DNA of 64,000 bases from Arcicella lustrica (GTDB taxonomy: Bacteria; Bacteroidota; Bacteroidia; Cytophagales; Spirosomataceae). Under the pieces are notes generated by a model, which did not search any database, was not told where the DNA came from, and saw only the letters and a program-made list of their open reading frames with translations. How positions within the stretch are numbered: position 1 is the stretch's first letter; each line of letters begins with the position of its first letter. Position numbers and translations under genes: made by a program. Below, one piece after another: positions 29,701 to 37,806 of this stretch. Location: NCBI RefSeq assembly GCF_034930985.1, contig NZ_JAYGIM010000001.1, positions 186,001 to 250,000 on the forward strand, read 5' to 3'.

Positions 29701-29875
29701 AGAATGGAAGAACTCTTTAGCATGGGTATTGATAGGTGGTTTAACCAGTTCAATGCTTCTGACAGTCTATCTTGTACCAATGGTATATTATTTAGTAGAT
29801 AGGACAAAAGAGAGTTGGACAAAGTTTAGAATGAAGTCTTCAAAAGAAGTACCCGCTGTACAATTTGTAGAATAA
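26732..29875 (+). CDS. RND-family efflux transporter (AcrB/MexF-like)
   Basis: 1047 residues, full length for an HAE-type RND pump: TM1 at 12-30, a large periplasmic loop, TM2-7, second loop and TM8-12. The proton-relay Asp pair is present in GILVDDSIVVLENIQRH, and the TM10 Lys in GLVVKNAILIVDFANQQ; the conserved GxxxxPPxxQ-like opening is replaced by YPGAAPTEVE, usual for this family. It should export drugs, bile-like compounds or lipidic metabolites together with the two preceding gene products. The substrate is not predictable. It is the last gene of the TetR-controlled operon; a long inverted repeat with a T7 tract follows. Confidence 0.95.
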   Translation: MKFVETIIKRPSVIIVLFAVLVLGGIVSYNKLSYVLLPEFSVGTLTITTIYPGAAPTEVESEVSKKIEDAISGLDNIDIVTSKSLESASIVIVQFKAGTDMDKALEDAQRDVNNVISDLPDDAKTPSLSKISPSDQPIMQLLATSSLPNSVFYQQVEDKYLPVLQQIEGVAEITMVGGEKREIRVNVDDDKLNYYGLSLLQVTQAIGQANLDFPTGKVKSKAENMTLRLAGKFTSLEEIRNLVISTPPNGSPIRVGDVANISDGLGEIESVSRYNGTDGIGLFIKKQSDANAVEISRLVQEKLAVIEKANAKDKVKFAIAFDSSIFTLASVEAVTHDLFLAIILVGVVMLLFLHSLRNAFIVMVSVPASLISAFLFMFVMGYSLNLMTLLALSLVIGILVDDSIVVLENIQRHLEMGKNRWEATLDGMSEIGFAAVAITLVIVVVFVPITFVNSVIADLLRQFSLTVAFATMVSLLVSFTLTPWMTSRLARLEHLDAKNPFQAFLLWFEGGLTALIKWYHGSLEWVISHKIAFTAILVSLFVATGWVMSLGIIGQEFVAQGDQGKFLLTMKLDKSASLQQNNLKVREVENFLRKNPAVKTIFSNVGGASTGLNSTGQGETNRSELTVELLPVEERENHLATENFMIDLRKVLGQKFAGVEFNSSIIGMVNSGTAPIEIFLGGENLQQLLVSAKDLSNRLRITPGANDVNVSVDDGNPEVQVNVNREKMAKLGLDIQTVGATLQNAFAGNDDSQFKDGSEDYDIRVMLDAFDRKNPEDVKNINFYSPQAKRPVRLAEFANVSLSTGPSVLERKNRRSSVTVTANTLGIGSGTLIATIKADLIKNPLPEGVTVTWGGDAKNQDEGFGSLGLAMLAALILVYFIMVLLYDSFIYPLVVLLSIPVAIIGALLALALSSSNIGIFAMLGMLMLMGLVVKNAILIVDFANQQKAEGVPYRKAILHAGEERLRPILMTTIAMVIGMIPIATATGAGAEWKNSLAWVLIGGLTSSMLLTVYLVPMVYYLVDRTKESWTKFRMKSSKEVPAVQFVE

Positions 29876-29884
29876 TTTATTTTT

Positions 29885-30000
29885 TAATTAAACCTTATTA
29901 TTATTTAGTTGTCTAAGTCAGTTGGCATAGTTTTTTAATATTAAAATAAATTAGTGTGCTTTACATGAATGAGTTATAATAAGGTTTAATTAGTTTTTTT
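29885..30000 (+). terminator. Long-range inverted repeat ending in T7 (probable terminator or small element)
   Basis: Perfect 17-bp arms (29885-29901 and 29976-29992) enclose 74 nt and are followed by TTTTTTT (29994-30000). It lies 10 bp after the RND stop codon. The loop is unusually long for an intrinsic terminator, so a short MITE-like insertion is an alternative. Confidence 0.5.
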
Positions 30001-30375
30001 ACTGATGTTCTGCTGTGATATTTATTTGAAAGTAAAATCATATAAATTTATTTTTACTTAAATATTAACTTTAGTTATATTTTTTCGGATATGTGTTTAA
30101 TAAATTTGCATGTTCAGAATTGAAATTTAGGTAATCTAAAAATTTTGTATTATTCCATTTTTTAGTAGTTGAATTTTTAGGTCAAAAAAATCTTAATTCA
30201 AAGTTTAAAAACTTTGAACCTTTTGAAAGTTTCCATAGTTTATTCCAAATAGAGTAATAATTTATCTAAATACTTTTTTTTAATAATATATAGTTAATGT
30301 TATAATTCGAAGAGTTAGGATTATGCCAGTATGCTTTTTTAAAATTTCTTCGTAGCATTTTAAATTTTCAATCTT
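30001..30375 (+). promoter_or_regulatory. Upstream region of the inositol-phosphate synthase gene
   Basis: Gene-free and very AT-rich. TAAATTTG at 30101-30108 fits the -7 consensus TAnnTTTG, without a clear TTTG 19 nt upstream. A 10-bp hairpin TTCAAAGTTT/AAACTTTGAA (30197-30218) would lie in the 5' leader. Both are suggestions only. Confidence 0.4.
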
Positions 30376-31710
30376 ATGAAAGACATTATTGTACAACCAG
30401 CCACAGGCAAACTAGGAATTTTAATGCCAGGGATGGGAGCTGTTGCGACTACCTTTGTTGCAGGAGTTCTTGCGAGTCGCAAGGGGATAGCTCAGCCAAC
30501 AGGTTCGCTTACACAAACAGCTAACATCCGTTTAGGAAAACGCACAGAAAATAGAAATCCCAAAATTAAAGATTTTGTGCCTTTAGCTAATTTAGATGAT
30601 TTAGTATTTGGAGGATGGGATGTTTATGCCGACAGTATGTACGATGCTGCTGTAAATGCAGGAGTATTGGAAAGAGGTTTAATCGAACAAGTGAAAGATG
30701 AACTTGAATTGATTAGACCAATGAAAGCTGTTTTTGATAAGCGTTATGTGAAAAACCTTGACGGTACTAACGTAAAAACTGGCGCTACCAAACAAGATTT
30801 AGTCGATGCTTTGATTGAAGATATTGATAATTTCAAAATTGCGAATGACTGCGAACGCCTTGTAATGGTTTGGTGTGGTTCAACTGAAATTTATCATGAA
30901 GCTAAAGAAGTACACGCATCTTTAGAAAACTTCGAAGCTGGTCTTTTAAACAACGACCCAGATATTGCTCCTTCAATGATGTATGCTTATGCAGCGTTGA
31001 AATCAAATGTTCCTTTCGCAATGGGTGCTCCTAACTTATGTTTGGATATTCCTGCTTTAGAAGAATTAGCAAAAATTACTGAAACGCCAATTGCTGGTAA
31101 AGACTTTAAAACTGGACAAACTTTGATGAAAACCATCGTTGCGCCAGGTCTAAGAGCTCGTGCTTTAGGTGTTAGAGGTTGGTTCTCTACAAACATCTTA
31201 GGTAACAGAGATGGTTTAGTATTGGATGCTCCTGAAAACTTCAAAACGAAAGAAGTATCAAAAGGAAACGTATTAGACGGAATTTTAGATGCTAGAATCA
31301 ATCCTGAACTTTATGGCGATATTCATCACAAAGTAAGAATTGAATATTATCCACCACTTGGTGATAACAAAGAAGGTTGGGATAATATCGACATCTTTGG
31401 ATGGTTGGGTTACCAAATGCAAATCAAAATCAACTTCTTATGTCGTGACTCTATCTTAGCAGCTCCGATTGTACTTGATTTAGCTTTGTTTATGGACCTT
31501 GCTAAAAGATCTCAATTCTCAGGTATTCAAGAATGGTTATCATTCTACTGGAAAGCTCCACAAACACTACCAGAATTAGAACCAATCCACGATATTTTCA
31601 AGCAATTGGAAAAATTAGAAAACACCCTTCGTTATATCATGGGCGAAGAGTTAATCACTAATCTTGGTATGGATTACTACGAAGATGTTGATGCAGAAGT
31701 AGAACTCTAA
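30376..31710 (+). CDS. ino1: myo-Inositol-1-phosphate (inositol-3-phosphate) synthase
   Basis: 444 residues, full length for the short bacterial/archaeal-type enzyme. The NAD-binding start (GKLGILMPGMGAVATTFVAG), the family segment ERLVMVWCGSTEIYHEA, the core FAMGAPNLCLDIPALEE / AGKDFKTGQTLMKTIVAPGLRAR, GWFSTNILGNRDGLVL, and IDIFGWLGYQMQIKINFLCRDSILAAP are all present. It converts glucose-6-phosphate to inositol phosphate, the head-group precursor of phosphatidylinositol. It opens a cluster containing a CDP-alcohol phosphatidyltransferase, a PgpA-type phosphatase and an IPC-synthase-like gene, which strongly supports inositol-lipid synthesis. Confidence 0.95.
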   Translation: MKDIIVQPATGKLGILMPGMGAVATTFVAGVLASRKGIAQPTGSLTQTANIRLGKRTENRNPKIKDFVPLANLDDLVFGGWDVYADSMYDAAVNAGVLERGLIEQVKDELELIRPMKAVFDKRYVKNLDGTNVKTGATKQDLVDALIEDIDNFKIANDCERLVMVWCGSTEIYHEAKEVHASLENFEAGLLNNDPDIAPSMMYAYAALKSNVPFAMGAPNLCLDIPALEELAKITETPIAGKDFKTGQTLMKTIVAPGLRARALGVRGWFSTNILGNRDGLVLDAPENFKTKEVSKGNVLDGILDARINPELYGDIHHKVRIEYYPPLGDNKEGWDNIDIFGWLGYQMQIKINFLCRDSILAAPIVLDLALFMDLAKRSQFSGIQEWLSFYWKAPQTLPELEPIHDIFKQLEKLENTLRYIMGEELITNLGMDYYEDVDAEVEL

Positions 31711-31728
31711 TTTCAGACTCAATAAAAG

Positions 31729-31764
31729 ATGGCTCTTGCTTTTAAAATCTCAAGAGCCATTTTT
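31729..31764 (+). terminator. Intrinsic terminator/attenuator between ino1 and pgpA
   Basis: ATGGCTCTTG (31729-31738) pairs perfectly with CAAGAGCCAT (31751-31760), followed by TTTT. It ends 5 bp before the next start codon, so it may reduce read-through from the inositol-phosphate synthase gene. Confidence 0.65.
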
Positions 31765-31769
31765 CTATC

Positions 31770-32231
31770 ATGTTGAATTTTCATAAAATCTTTGCTTCCG
31801 CTCTCGGTTTAGGATTTATCCCAAAAGGTTCGGGAACTTTTGGAGCATTGTTGGCTTGTGCTTTGATTGCAGGCATTTTTGGATTGGTGAACGATGTCTT
31901 TTATTACCATTCAATCTTAATCCTGTTAACAATCGTATTTACTTTGGTTGGAAGGTGGTCGTCTGCTGTGATGGAAAGCCATTGGGGCGAAGACTCCTCT
32001 AAAATAGTAATCGACGAAGTAGCTGGAATGTGTTTAAGTATTTGCTTTATTCCATTTTCATGGCAAAATCTACTATTAGCATTTATCTTATTCAGATTCT
32101 TTGATATTTATAAACCATTCAATATTCGAAGTTTTGAAAAATATGAGAATGGATGGGGCGTAATGTTAGACGATGTAATGGCAGGAATTTGGGCAAATGG
32201 ATGTTTGCAGCTCATCATCTTTTTCCTTTAA
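31770..32231 (+). CDS. pgpA: PgpA-family phosphatidylglycerophosphatase-like protein, probably phosphatidylinositol-phosphate phosphatase
   Basis: 153 residues with the PgpA pattern: FIPKGSGTFGALLA near the N-terminus, the acidic core IVIDEVAGMCLSI and 3-4 hydrophobic segments (about 36-55, 78-105, 130-150). PgpA enzymes dephosphorylate phosphatidylglycerophosphate. In the Bacteroides inositol-lipid cluster a PgpA-like protein instead removes phosphate from phosphatidylinositol phosphate, and the neighbours here (ino1, CDP-alcohol transferase, PAP2) favour that role. Which substrate dominates cannot be told from sequence. Confidence 0.85.
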   Translation: MLNFHKIFASALGLGFIPKGSGTFGALLACALIAGIFGLVNDVFYYHSILILLTIVFTLVGRWSSAVMESHWGEDSSKIVIDEVAGMCLSICFIPFSWQNLLLAFILFRFFDIYKPFNIRSFEKYENGWGVMLDDVMAGIWANGCLQLIIFFL

Positions 32232-32234
32232 ACC

Positions 32235-32648
32235 ATGTCAGACTTCTTTAAACCTTTTTTCCGCTTTGTTCCAGTTTCAGGGCTGGCAACTTTTGTAGAT
32301 TTTGGTGCATCTTATTTAGTGTTCAACTATTTAAGTTTTTCAAATGTTTGGGCTACAGTATTTGGCAATTTTTTAGGTGGAATCGTAGGTTTTATTTTGT
32401 CGAGATTTTGGGTTTTTCAAGATTCAAAAACGGAGAAAAGTCGTTGGCAATTAATAAAATATATACTTGTTTCAGCCGGGAATTCATTGATGAATACTCT
32501 CGGTGTTTTAGGCCTTAGTAAAGTTATAACAGCAGATTATCTAATCATAAGAGCATTGGTAGGAACGTTCGTATTCGTAGTATATAGTTATGGATTGAAC
32601 AGATGGTTCGTGTTTAATGCAAGAAATCATGAAAAAATATCTATTTAA
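32235..32648 (+). CDS. GtrA-family small membrane protein
   Basis: 137 residues with four predicted transmembrane helices and the GtrA signature (RFVPVSGLATFVDFGASYLVF; FGNFLGGIVGFILSRFWVF; SAGNSLMNTLGVLGL; YGLNRWFVF). GtrA proteins are thought to move polyprenyl- or lipid-linked sugars across the inner membrane. It begins 3 bp after pgpA and overlaps the next gene by 20 bp, so it belongs to the operon; transbilayer movement of an inositol-lipid or glycosylated intermediate is a reasonable guess. Confidence 0.88.
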   Translation: MSDFFKPFFRFVPVSGLATFVDFGASYLVFNYLSFSNVWATVFGNFLGGIVGFILSRFWVFQDSKTEKSRWQLIKYILVSAGNSLMNTLGVLGLSKVITADYLIIRALVGTFVFVVYSYGLNRWFVFNARNHEKISI

Positions 32649-35241
32649 TAAAATAACAAATCAGAACATTAGTAATACTTTACGAATGGTATGTTATTTA
32701 TTCATTAGCGTCGTTGCGATGACGCCCGTTTTTGGACAACAAACGAAAGTAAAGGGTAAAATCATTGACAGCAAAACCAATGAAGCCATTCCCTTTGTAA
32801 ATATTATTGTATTGGGTACAAAGCAAGGAATCCAAACGGATATTAATGGTAACTATACCATGGATATTCAAGATGGACAAGCTACTAAAATCCAATATTC
32901 TTCTATCGGCTATAAAACAGAAGTAAAAACTTTCAAAAGAGATATTAGCCAAACTATCTCTATCAAACTTATTCCTCAATCTCAAAACTTATCTGAAGTA
33001 ACGGTAAAAGCCAAAAAAGATAAGTATCGTAATAAAGACAATCCTGCGGTGGTTTTAATTAGAAAGGTAATTGCCCATCGTGATGAAAACCGCAAAGAAG
33101 GAATGGCTTTTTATCAATACGAGAAATACGAGAAGATTCAATTAAACCTAAATAACATTGATGAAGATTATAAGAAGAAGAAAGCCTTCAAAAACTTTCA
33201 ATTTATCTTCGATAATCTTGATACTTCAAAAACAACAGGAAATGTTTCTTTACCACTTTATTTAAAAGAAACCGTTGCCGATGTGTATTTCAGAAAAAAT
33301 CCACAAGAAGAGAAAGTATATATTAAAGGAGAAAAGAAAATTGGTTTAGACCAATACATTGATAACAACGGTATTGCCTCATACATCAACCGTTTGTACG
33401 AAGATATCAATATTTATGATAGCAATATCAGTTTATTGACCAACCAGTTTATTAGCCCAATTTCTAATTTATCACCTACTTTTTATCGTTTTGTAATTTT
33501 GGATACACTTCAATTCCAAAACATGAAATGTGTGAATTTAGGTTTTTCACCAAGAAATCCTACCGACTTTGCTTTTGTTGGAAATATGTATATTTCTTTG
33601 GATTCTAATTTTTCGGTTAGAAAAGTAAAATTAGGCGTGCCAAGAAGTATCAACCTGAACTTCGTGAACGAGCTTTTGGTGGAACAAGAATTTGCTCCAG
33701 TAGAAGACAATAAATTGATGCTCACTAAAGATGAGATTTCAATAGATTTTGGATTTAGCAAAAAAGAAAACAAAAGAGGGATTCTAGGAAAACGGTCGGT
33801 TTCGTATCAAAACTATGTTTTAAACAAACCGATTGAAAACAGTATTTTCAAGCCAATTCAAAAGAATATCTTGATGGATATGGCTTTAGACCAAGGCGAT
33901 GATTTCTGGGCAAATGCAAGGCATCAAGGCCTGAACAATGTTGAACAAGGCATTTATAAAATGGCAGATAGTATTCAGCAAGTACCTGCTTTTAAAAGAT
34001 TGATGACTGTGGCAGGTTTAGTGCTGTTTGGTTATAAAGATTTTGGTGATTTTGAAATTGGTCCAGCTAACGCATTTTATAGTTTCAACCCCGTTGAAGG
34101 CTTCCGTTTGCGTTTCGGTGGTAGAACGATGGCAAAATTGAATCCAAAATTATACTTGGAAACTTATGCCGCTTATGGTTTTAAAGACGAACGTTGGAAG
34201 GGTTATATAGGAGCAACCTATAATTTAGGAAAGAATTCTATTTATGAATTTCCAAACCATTATATAAGAGCGTCATATCAAGAAGAAGTAAGAATTCCAG
34301 GTCAGGAATTACAGTTTATTCAGGAAGATAACGTGTTACTTTCTTTCAAAAGAGGTGTAAACGATAAAATGACTTATAATAAGATTTTCCGTTTAGATTA
34401 TCGTCATGAATCAAGAAATGGTATCAGTTATGAATTAGGCTATAAAAACTTAACGCAAGAAGCCGCAGGTTCTTTGAAATTTGAAAGATACAATACTTCG
34501 AATACTTCGCCAGATACGCAATTGTATAACGAGAAAGATTTAACAAGTTCTGAAGTATCGGTCAATTTAAAGTTTGCTCCGAACGAGCAATTCTATCAAG
34601 GTAAAAACTATAGAATTCCGATTATCAACAAGTATCCGATTTTCCAATTACGCTATAGTTTAGGCATTGCTAATTTCTTGAAAGGCGATTATAATTATCA
34701 TAATGTTACTTTCAGAGCCAACAAACGTTTCTTTGTTTCGCCCATTGGTTATACAGATATTACGGCAGAAGGAGGAAAGATTTTTGGAACAGTACCTTAT
34801 CCATTATTGATGATTCACCGTGCTAACCAATCGTATTCTTATCAGTTAGAATCTTATAACTTGATGAATTTCTTGGAATTTGCTTCTGATAAATATGCAG
34901 CGATTTTTGTAGATCATTACTTCAATGGTTTTATTTTCAATAAATTACCTTTAATCAAAAAACTAAAGCTTAGAGAAGTAATTACTTTCAAAGGGCTTTG
35001 GGGTGGAATAAGTGCCAATAATTTACCAGAGAATAATTTAAGTTTGTATCGTTTTCCACAAGCGGCAGATGGTACTATCTTAACGAATTCATTGGCGAAT
35101 GGGCCTTATATGGAAGCTAGTGTTGGCGTATCTAATATATTCAAAATCTTTAGAATAGACTTAGTGAAACGTCTTTCATATTTAGATAATCCTAATGTAT
35201 CTGAATATGGTATTCGTGGTAGATTTAAGTTTGATTTTTAA
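32629..35241 (+). CDS. DUF5686/carboxypeptidase-like regulatory domain outer-membrane protein
   Basis: 870 residues from the ATG opening MKKYLFNKITNQ; an upstream in-frame ATG (32617) adds four residues. A signal segment (MVCYLFISVVAMTPVFGQQ) precedes a CarboxypepD_reg-like domain (about 45-125, KGKIIDSKTNEAIPFVNI). The remainder, about 130-870, matches the Bacteroidota DUF5686 layout: a soluble part, then a barrel rich in alternating strands (GFRLRFGGRTMAKLNPKLYLE, RLDYRHESRNGISYELGY) ending GIRGRFKFDF. Function is not established. Lying inside the inositol-lipid operon, it may insert or transfer envelope lipids, which is inference. Confidence 0.85.
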   Translation: MKKYLFNKITNQNISNTLRMVCYLFISVVAMTPVFGQQTKVKGKIIDSKTNEAIPFVNIIVLGTKQGIQTDINGNYTMDIQDGQATKIQYSSIGYKTEVKTFKRDISQTISIKLIPQSQNLSEVTVKAKKDKYRNKDNPAVVLIRKVIAHRDENRKEGMAFYQYEKYEKIQLNLNNIDEDYKKKKAFKNFQFIFDNLDTSKTTGNVSLPLYLKETVADVYFRKNPQEEKVYIKGEKKIGLDQYIDNNGIASYINRLYEDINIYDSNISLLTNQFISPISNLSPTFYRFVILDTLQFQNMKCVNLGFSPRNPTDFAFVGNMYISLDSNFSVRKVKLGVPRSINLNFVNELLVEQEFAPVEDNKLMLTKDEISIDFGFSKKENKRGILGKRSVSYQNYVLNKPIENSIFKPIQKNILMDMALDQGDDFWANARHQGLNNVEQGIYKMADSIQQVPAFKRLMTVAGLVLFGYKDFGDFEIGPANAFYSFNPVEGFRLRFGGRTMAKLNPKLYLETYAAYGFKDERWKGYIGATYNLGKNSIYEFPNHYIRASYQEEVRIPGQELQFIQEDNVLLSFKRGVNDKMTYNKIFRLDYRHESRNGISYELGYKNLTQEAAGSLKFERYNTSNTSPDTQLYNEKDLTSSEVSVNLKFAPNEQFYQGKNYRIPIINKYPIFQLRYSLGIANFLKGDYNYHNVTFRANKRFFVSPIGYTDITAEGGKIFGTVPYPLLMIHRANQSYSYQLESYNLMNFLEFASDKYAAIFVDHYFNGFIFNKLPLIKKLKLREVITFKGLWGGISANNLPENNLSLYRFPQAADGTILTNSLANGPYMEASVGVSNIFKIFRIDLVKRLSYLDNPNVSEYGIRGRFKFDF

Positions 35242-35268
35242 TGCTAACAAAAATAATCTCATAAAGCT

Positions 35269-35973
35269 ATGTACACATTAAAATCTGCGGGACAACAAGT
35301 AATTTATCAAATTATTAATCCCTTTATAAAACTATTAATTGCGTTAAAAGTAACTCCCAATATTGTTACAACAGTTGGTTTAGTATTGAATATTGCAGCG
35401 GCGGGTATTTTTGTATATGCTGCTGAAGCATCTTTCAGAGGCGACTTTAGTTATATCGGTTGGGGCGGAGCGATGATTTTATTCGCAGGAGTATTTGATA
35501 TGATTGATGGAAGGCTGGCTCGTGTGGGTAATATGTCGAGTAAATTTGGGGCTTTCTATGATTCAGTATTAGATAGATACAGCGAAATGTTTATGTTTCT
35601 TGGAATCTGTTATTACCTGATTTCTCATCATTACTTATTCAGTTCGTTTTTCGCATTTTTGGCTTTGATTGGTTCTTCAATGGTAAGTTATACACGTTCA
35701 AGAGCCGAAGGTTTAGGTGTGAAATGTGATATAGGTTGGATGCAACGTCCTGAAAGAATTGTCATCATTGGTGGCTCTGCATTACTATGTGGCATTTTAG
35801 CACCAATCATTGGAAATGACTTTAGAATAGAAGGTTTTTCACCACGTATTCCTTGGTTTGAAACCATTTCAATCTTTACAATTCCATTAACCTTGGTAGC
35901 AATTTTATCAAATTATACTGCTTTACAAAGAATAGAACATACCAAAAAGGCTTTGGAGGAAAATGGAAAATAG
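35269..35973 (+). CDS. CDP-alcohol phosphatidyltransferase (phosphatidylinositol-phosphate synthase candidate)
   Basis: 234 residues, six transmembrane helices. The signature D-x2-DG-x2-AR-x8-G-x3-D-x3-D is perfect: D77, D80-G81, A84-R85, G94, D98, D102 (DMIDGRLARVGNMSSKFGAF, then YDSVLD). The enzyme joins an alcohol phosphate to CDP-diacylglycerol. With inositol-phosphate synthase and a PgpA-like phosphatase in the same cluster, inositol phosphate is the likely acceptor, giving phosphatidylinositol phosphate. It overlaps the DUF4833 gene by 11 bp. Confidence 0.93.
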   Translation: MYTLKSAGQQVIYQIINPFIKLLIALKVTPNIVTTVGLVLNIAAAGIFVYAAEASFRGDFSYIGWGGAMILFAGVFDMIDGRLARVGNMSSKFGAFYDSVLDRYSEMFMFLGICYYLISHHYLFSSFFAFLALIGSSMVSYTRSRAEGLGVKCDIGWMQRPERIVIIGGSALLCGILAPIIGNDFRIEGFSPRIPWFETISIFTIPLTLVAILSNYTALQRIEHTKKALEENGK

Positions 35974-36499
35974 ACGATTGCTATATTATTTTATACTTGG
36001 CTTAATATTCACTTTATCAACAAGCTTTTCTCCAAGTAATTATCCAAAAGTTCCTGATTCGCCTGTAAGGTTATTTTATATCCAAAGAAGTGCTAATACA
36101 AATACCATTGTGTATGATGCGAATTTATTGCCTAATGGAGATTTTGACAAAGAAAATCCTGTGAGCGTATATTGGTTGCGTTATCAAGAACAAGGACAAA
36201 AAAAAGAACTTACTTGGATTCAGAATTTCCTTGCCTACGGTATCAGTGCTAGAGAAACTAATAAAGAAAATGACTTTGAAGCTTGGATAGTTTCTTATAA
36301 AAAAAAGAAATTGAAAATTGGTTTTGACAAACACAAAAAGCCTTTTGCACAATTAGAAATAAACAATAAACAAGCAAAACTGAGCCATGTTTTTGTAAAA
36401 ACTGAAGGAAGTAACCTTCGTCCTAAAGTACTTTATGTAGAAGTATTTGGCAAAGACTTGAGTACTGGAGATGATATTTATGAAAAAATTAAGCCTTAA
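35963..36499 (+). CDS. DUF4833-like secreted protein
   Basis: 178 residues: an N-terminal hydrophobic segment (LLYYFILGLIFTLSTSFS) acting as signal or anchor, then a single beta-rich domain with NTNTIVYDANLLPNGDFD, PVSVYWLRYQEQGQ, ISARETN and the closing PKVLYVEVFGKDLSTG. This matches DUF4833, an uncharacterised family found next to inositol-lipid genes in Bacteroidota. It overlaps both neighbours (11 bp and 20 bp), so its translation is coupled with the phosphatidyltransferase and the PAP2 gene. Activity unknown; an accessory role in PI or inositol-phosphoceramide synthesis is the best inference. Confidence 0.8.
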   Translation: MENRRLLYYFILGLIFTLSTSFSPSNYPKVPDSPVRLFYIQRSANTNTIVYDANLLPNGDFDKENPVSVYWLRYQEQGQKKELTWIQNFLAYGISARETNKENDFEAWIVSYKKKKLKIGFDKHKKPFAQLEINNKQAKLSHVFVKTEGSNLRPKVLYVEVFGKDLSTGDDIYEKIKP

Positions 36500-37427
36500 T
36501 CGTTTTTGGGCAATAGAAGAGAATCACAATTTTTTAAGGTTTACCAAGCAAAATATTGTCCTAGCTTTATCCATTTCGGTTATATACTTTATTTGGTTTA
36601 GTCAGGTAGTGCCGTATCGCCCTGAACATTCAACACTTTACTTTTTAATCCTTACTTTATTTTATGTAAATGGGGTAACTCGTAGCTTTTTGAAAGCGAT
36701 GTTACCTTTTATTATCTTCTGGATACTGTATGATTCTCTGAGAATTATTCCCAATTATGTTGTTAATCCTGTGCATATTAGGCAACCTTATGAGATAGAG
36801 AAGTATTTATTCGGAGTAAATGACAATGGTGTAAGACTTACGCTGAATGAGTATTTTACAAAACATCATACGCCCTTTTTAGATTTACTTTCGGGTCTAT
36901 TTTATATCAATTGGGTACCAGTACCTTTTTTATTTGGCATTTATGCTTTTTGGAAAGACAAAGCCCTTATTTATAGTTTCACTTACTGTTTCCTTTTTGT
37001 CAATCTAATCGGATTCGTGGTTTATTATACTTATCCTGCCGCTCCGCCTTGGTATGTTGCCGAATATGGTTTTATAGAGCATTTTAACATCATGGGAAAT
37101 GTAGGAAATCTAAAACATTTTGATGCGCTCGTGGGCGCACCAATCTTCAAAGGAATTTATGAGAAGAATGCCAATGTTTTTGCCGCCATGCCTTCATTGC
37201 ATTCTGCTTATCCTTTGATTGTTTTATACTTTGCAGCCAAAAAAAGAGTAGGATATTTTATCGTTTTCTTCGTTATTTTTTGTGTAGGCATTTGGTGTTC
37301 GGCAGTATATTCCAATCATCATTATGTAATTGATGTATTAGCGGGTATGACTTGCGCTGTTCTTGGAATAGTGTTATTTAACCTTTTTGTTAGAAAACCC
37401 ATGATTAAGTATATACTACCTTTGTAG
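36480..37427 (+). CDS. PAP2/Aur1-like inositol phosphorylceramide synthase candidate
   Basis: 315 residues with about six transmembrane helices. The two PAP2 catalytic motifs have the Aur1 form: AAMPSLHSAYPL (H241) and SNHHYVIDVLAG (H281, D285). Aur1-type enzymes move phosphoinositol from phosphatidylinositol to ceramide. It closes the ino1-pgpA-gtrA-DUF5686-PIPS-DUF4833 cluster and fits the inositol-phosphosphingolipid synthase of the Bacteroides cluster. An ATG at 36471 adds three residues. A generic lipid phosphatase is the alternative, but the context argues for the transferase. Confidence 0.85.
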   Translation: MKKLSLNRFWAIEENHNFLRFTKQNIVLALSISVIYFIWFSQVVPYRPEHSTLYFLILTLFYVNGVTRSFLKAMLPFIIFWILYDSLRIIPNYVVNPVHIRQPYEIEKYLFGVNDNGVRLTLNEYFTKHHTPFLDLLSGLFYINWVPVPFLFGIYAFWKDKALIYSFTYCFLFVNLIGFVVYYTYPAAPPWYVAEYGFIEHFNIMGNVGNLKHFDALVGAPIFKGIYEKNANVFAAMPSLHSAYPLIVLYFAAKKRVGYFIVFFVIFCVGIWCSAVYSNHHYVIDVLAGMTCAVLGIVLFNLFVRKPMIKYILPL

Positions 37428-37455
37428 TTTTATATAAGGTAGAAGTAAGAAGAAT

Positions 37456-37630
37456 AACCTCATCCCCCAACCCCTTCTCCTGTAGAGAAGGGGAGCCGTT
37501 GGAGAGAATTTATCATTAATAATCAGATACTTATAAACTTGTGTATAACTTGTGGCTCCTTCTTTAGAGAAGGAGCTTTTTTTGCGCCAAAAACTCCCCT
37601 CTCAACAGGAGAGGGGCAGGGGGCGAGGTT
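37456..37630. repeat. REP-like nested palindromic element
   Basis: Imperfect long inverted repeat: AACCTCATCCCCCAACCCC... on the left mirrors ...GGGGCAGGGGGCGAGGTT on the right. Each arm folds on itself (CCCCTTCTCC/AGAAGGGG; CTCCCCTCTC/GAGAGGGG). In the centre is a 9-bp hairpin, GCTCCTTCT/AGAAGGAGC (37555-37576), followed by T7, which can terminate the inositol operon. The GC-rich content contrasts with the flanks. It is the type of extragenic palindrome scattered in Bacteroidota genomes. Confidence 0.7.
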
Positions 37631-37806
37631 TCAAAACAAAGAAAATCCACTTCCACCTTCCAACAATAAGGCTAACAAACAATAAATTGCTAAATTTTAA
37701 AAGTGAATAATTGTATTATTCTAATAAAATGAGCCAGTTATGAATAAAATATATAATAATTCCGTTATGTTTGTGTTGTAGAACTAAAATTAAATTCATT
37801 ACAAAC

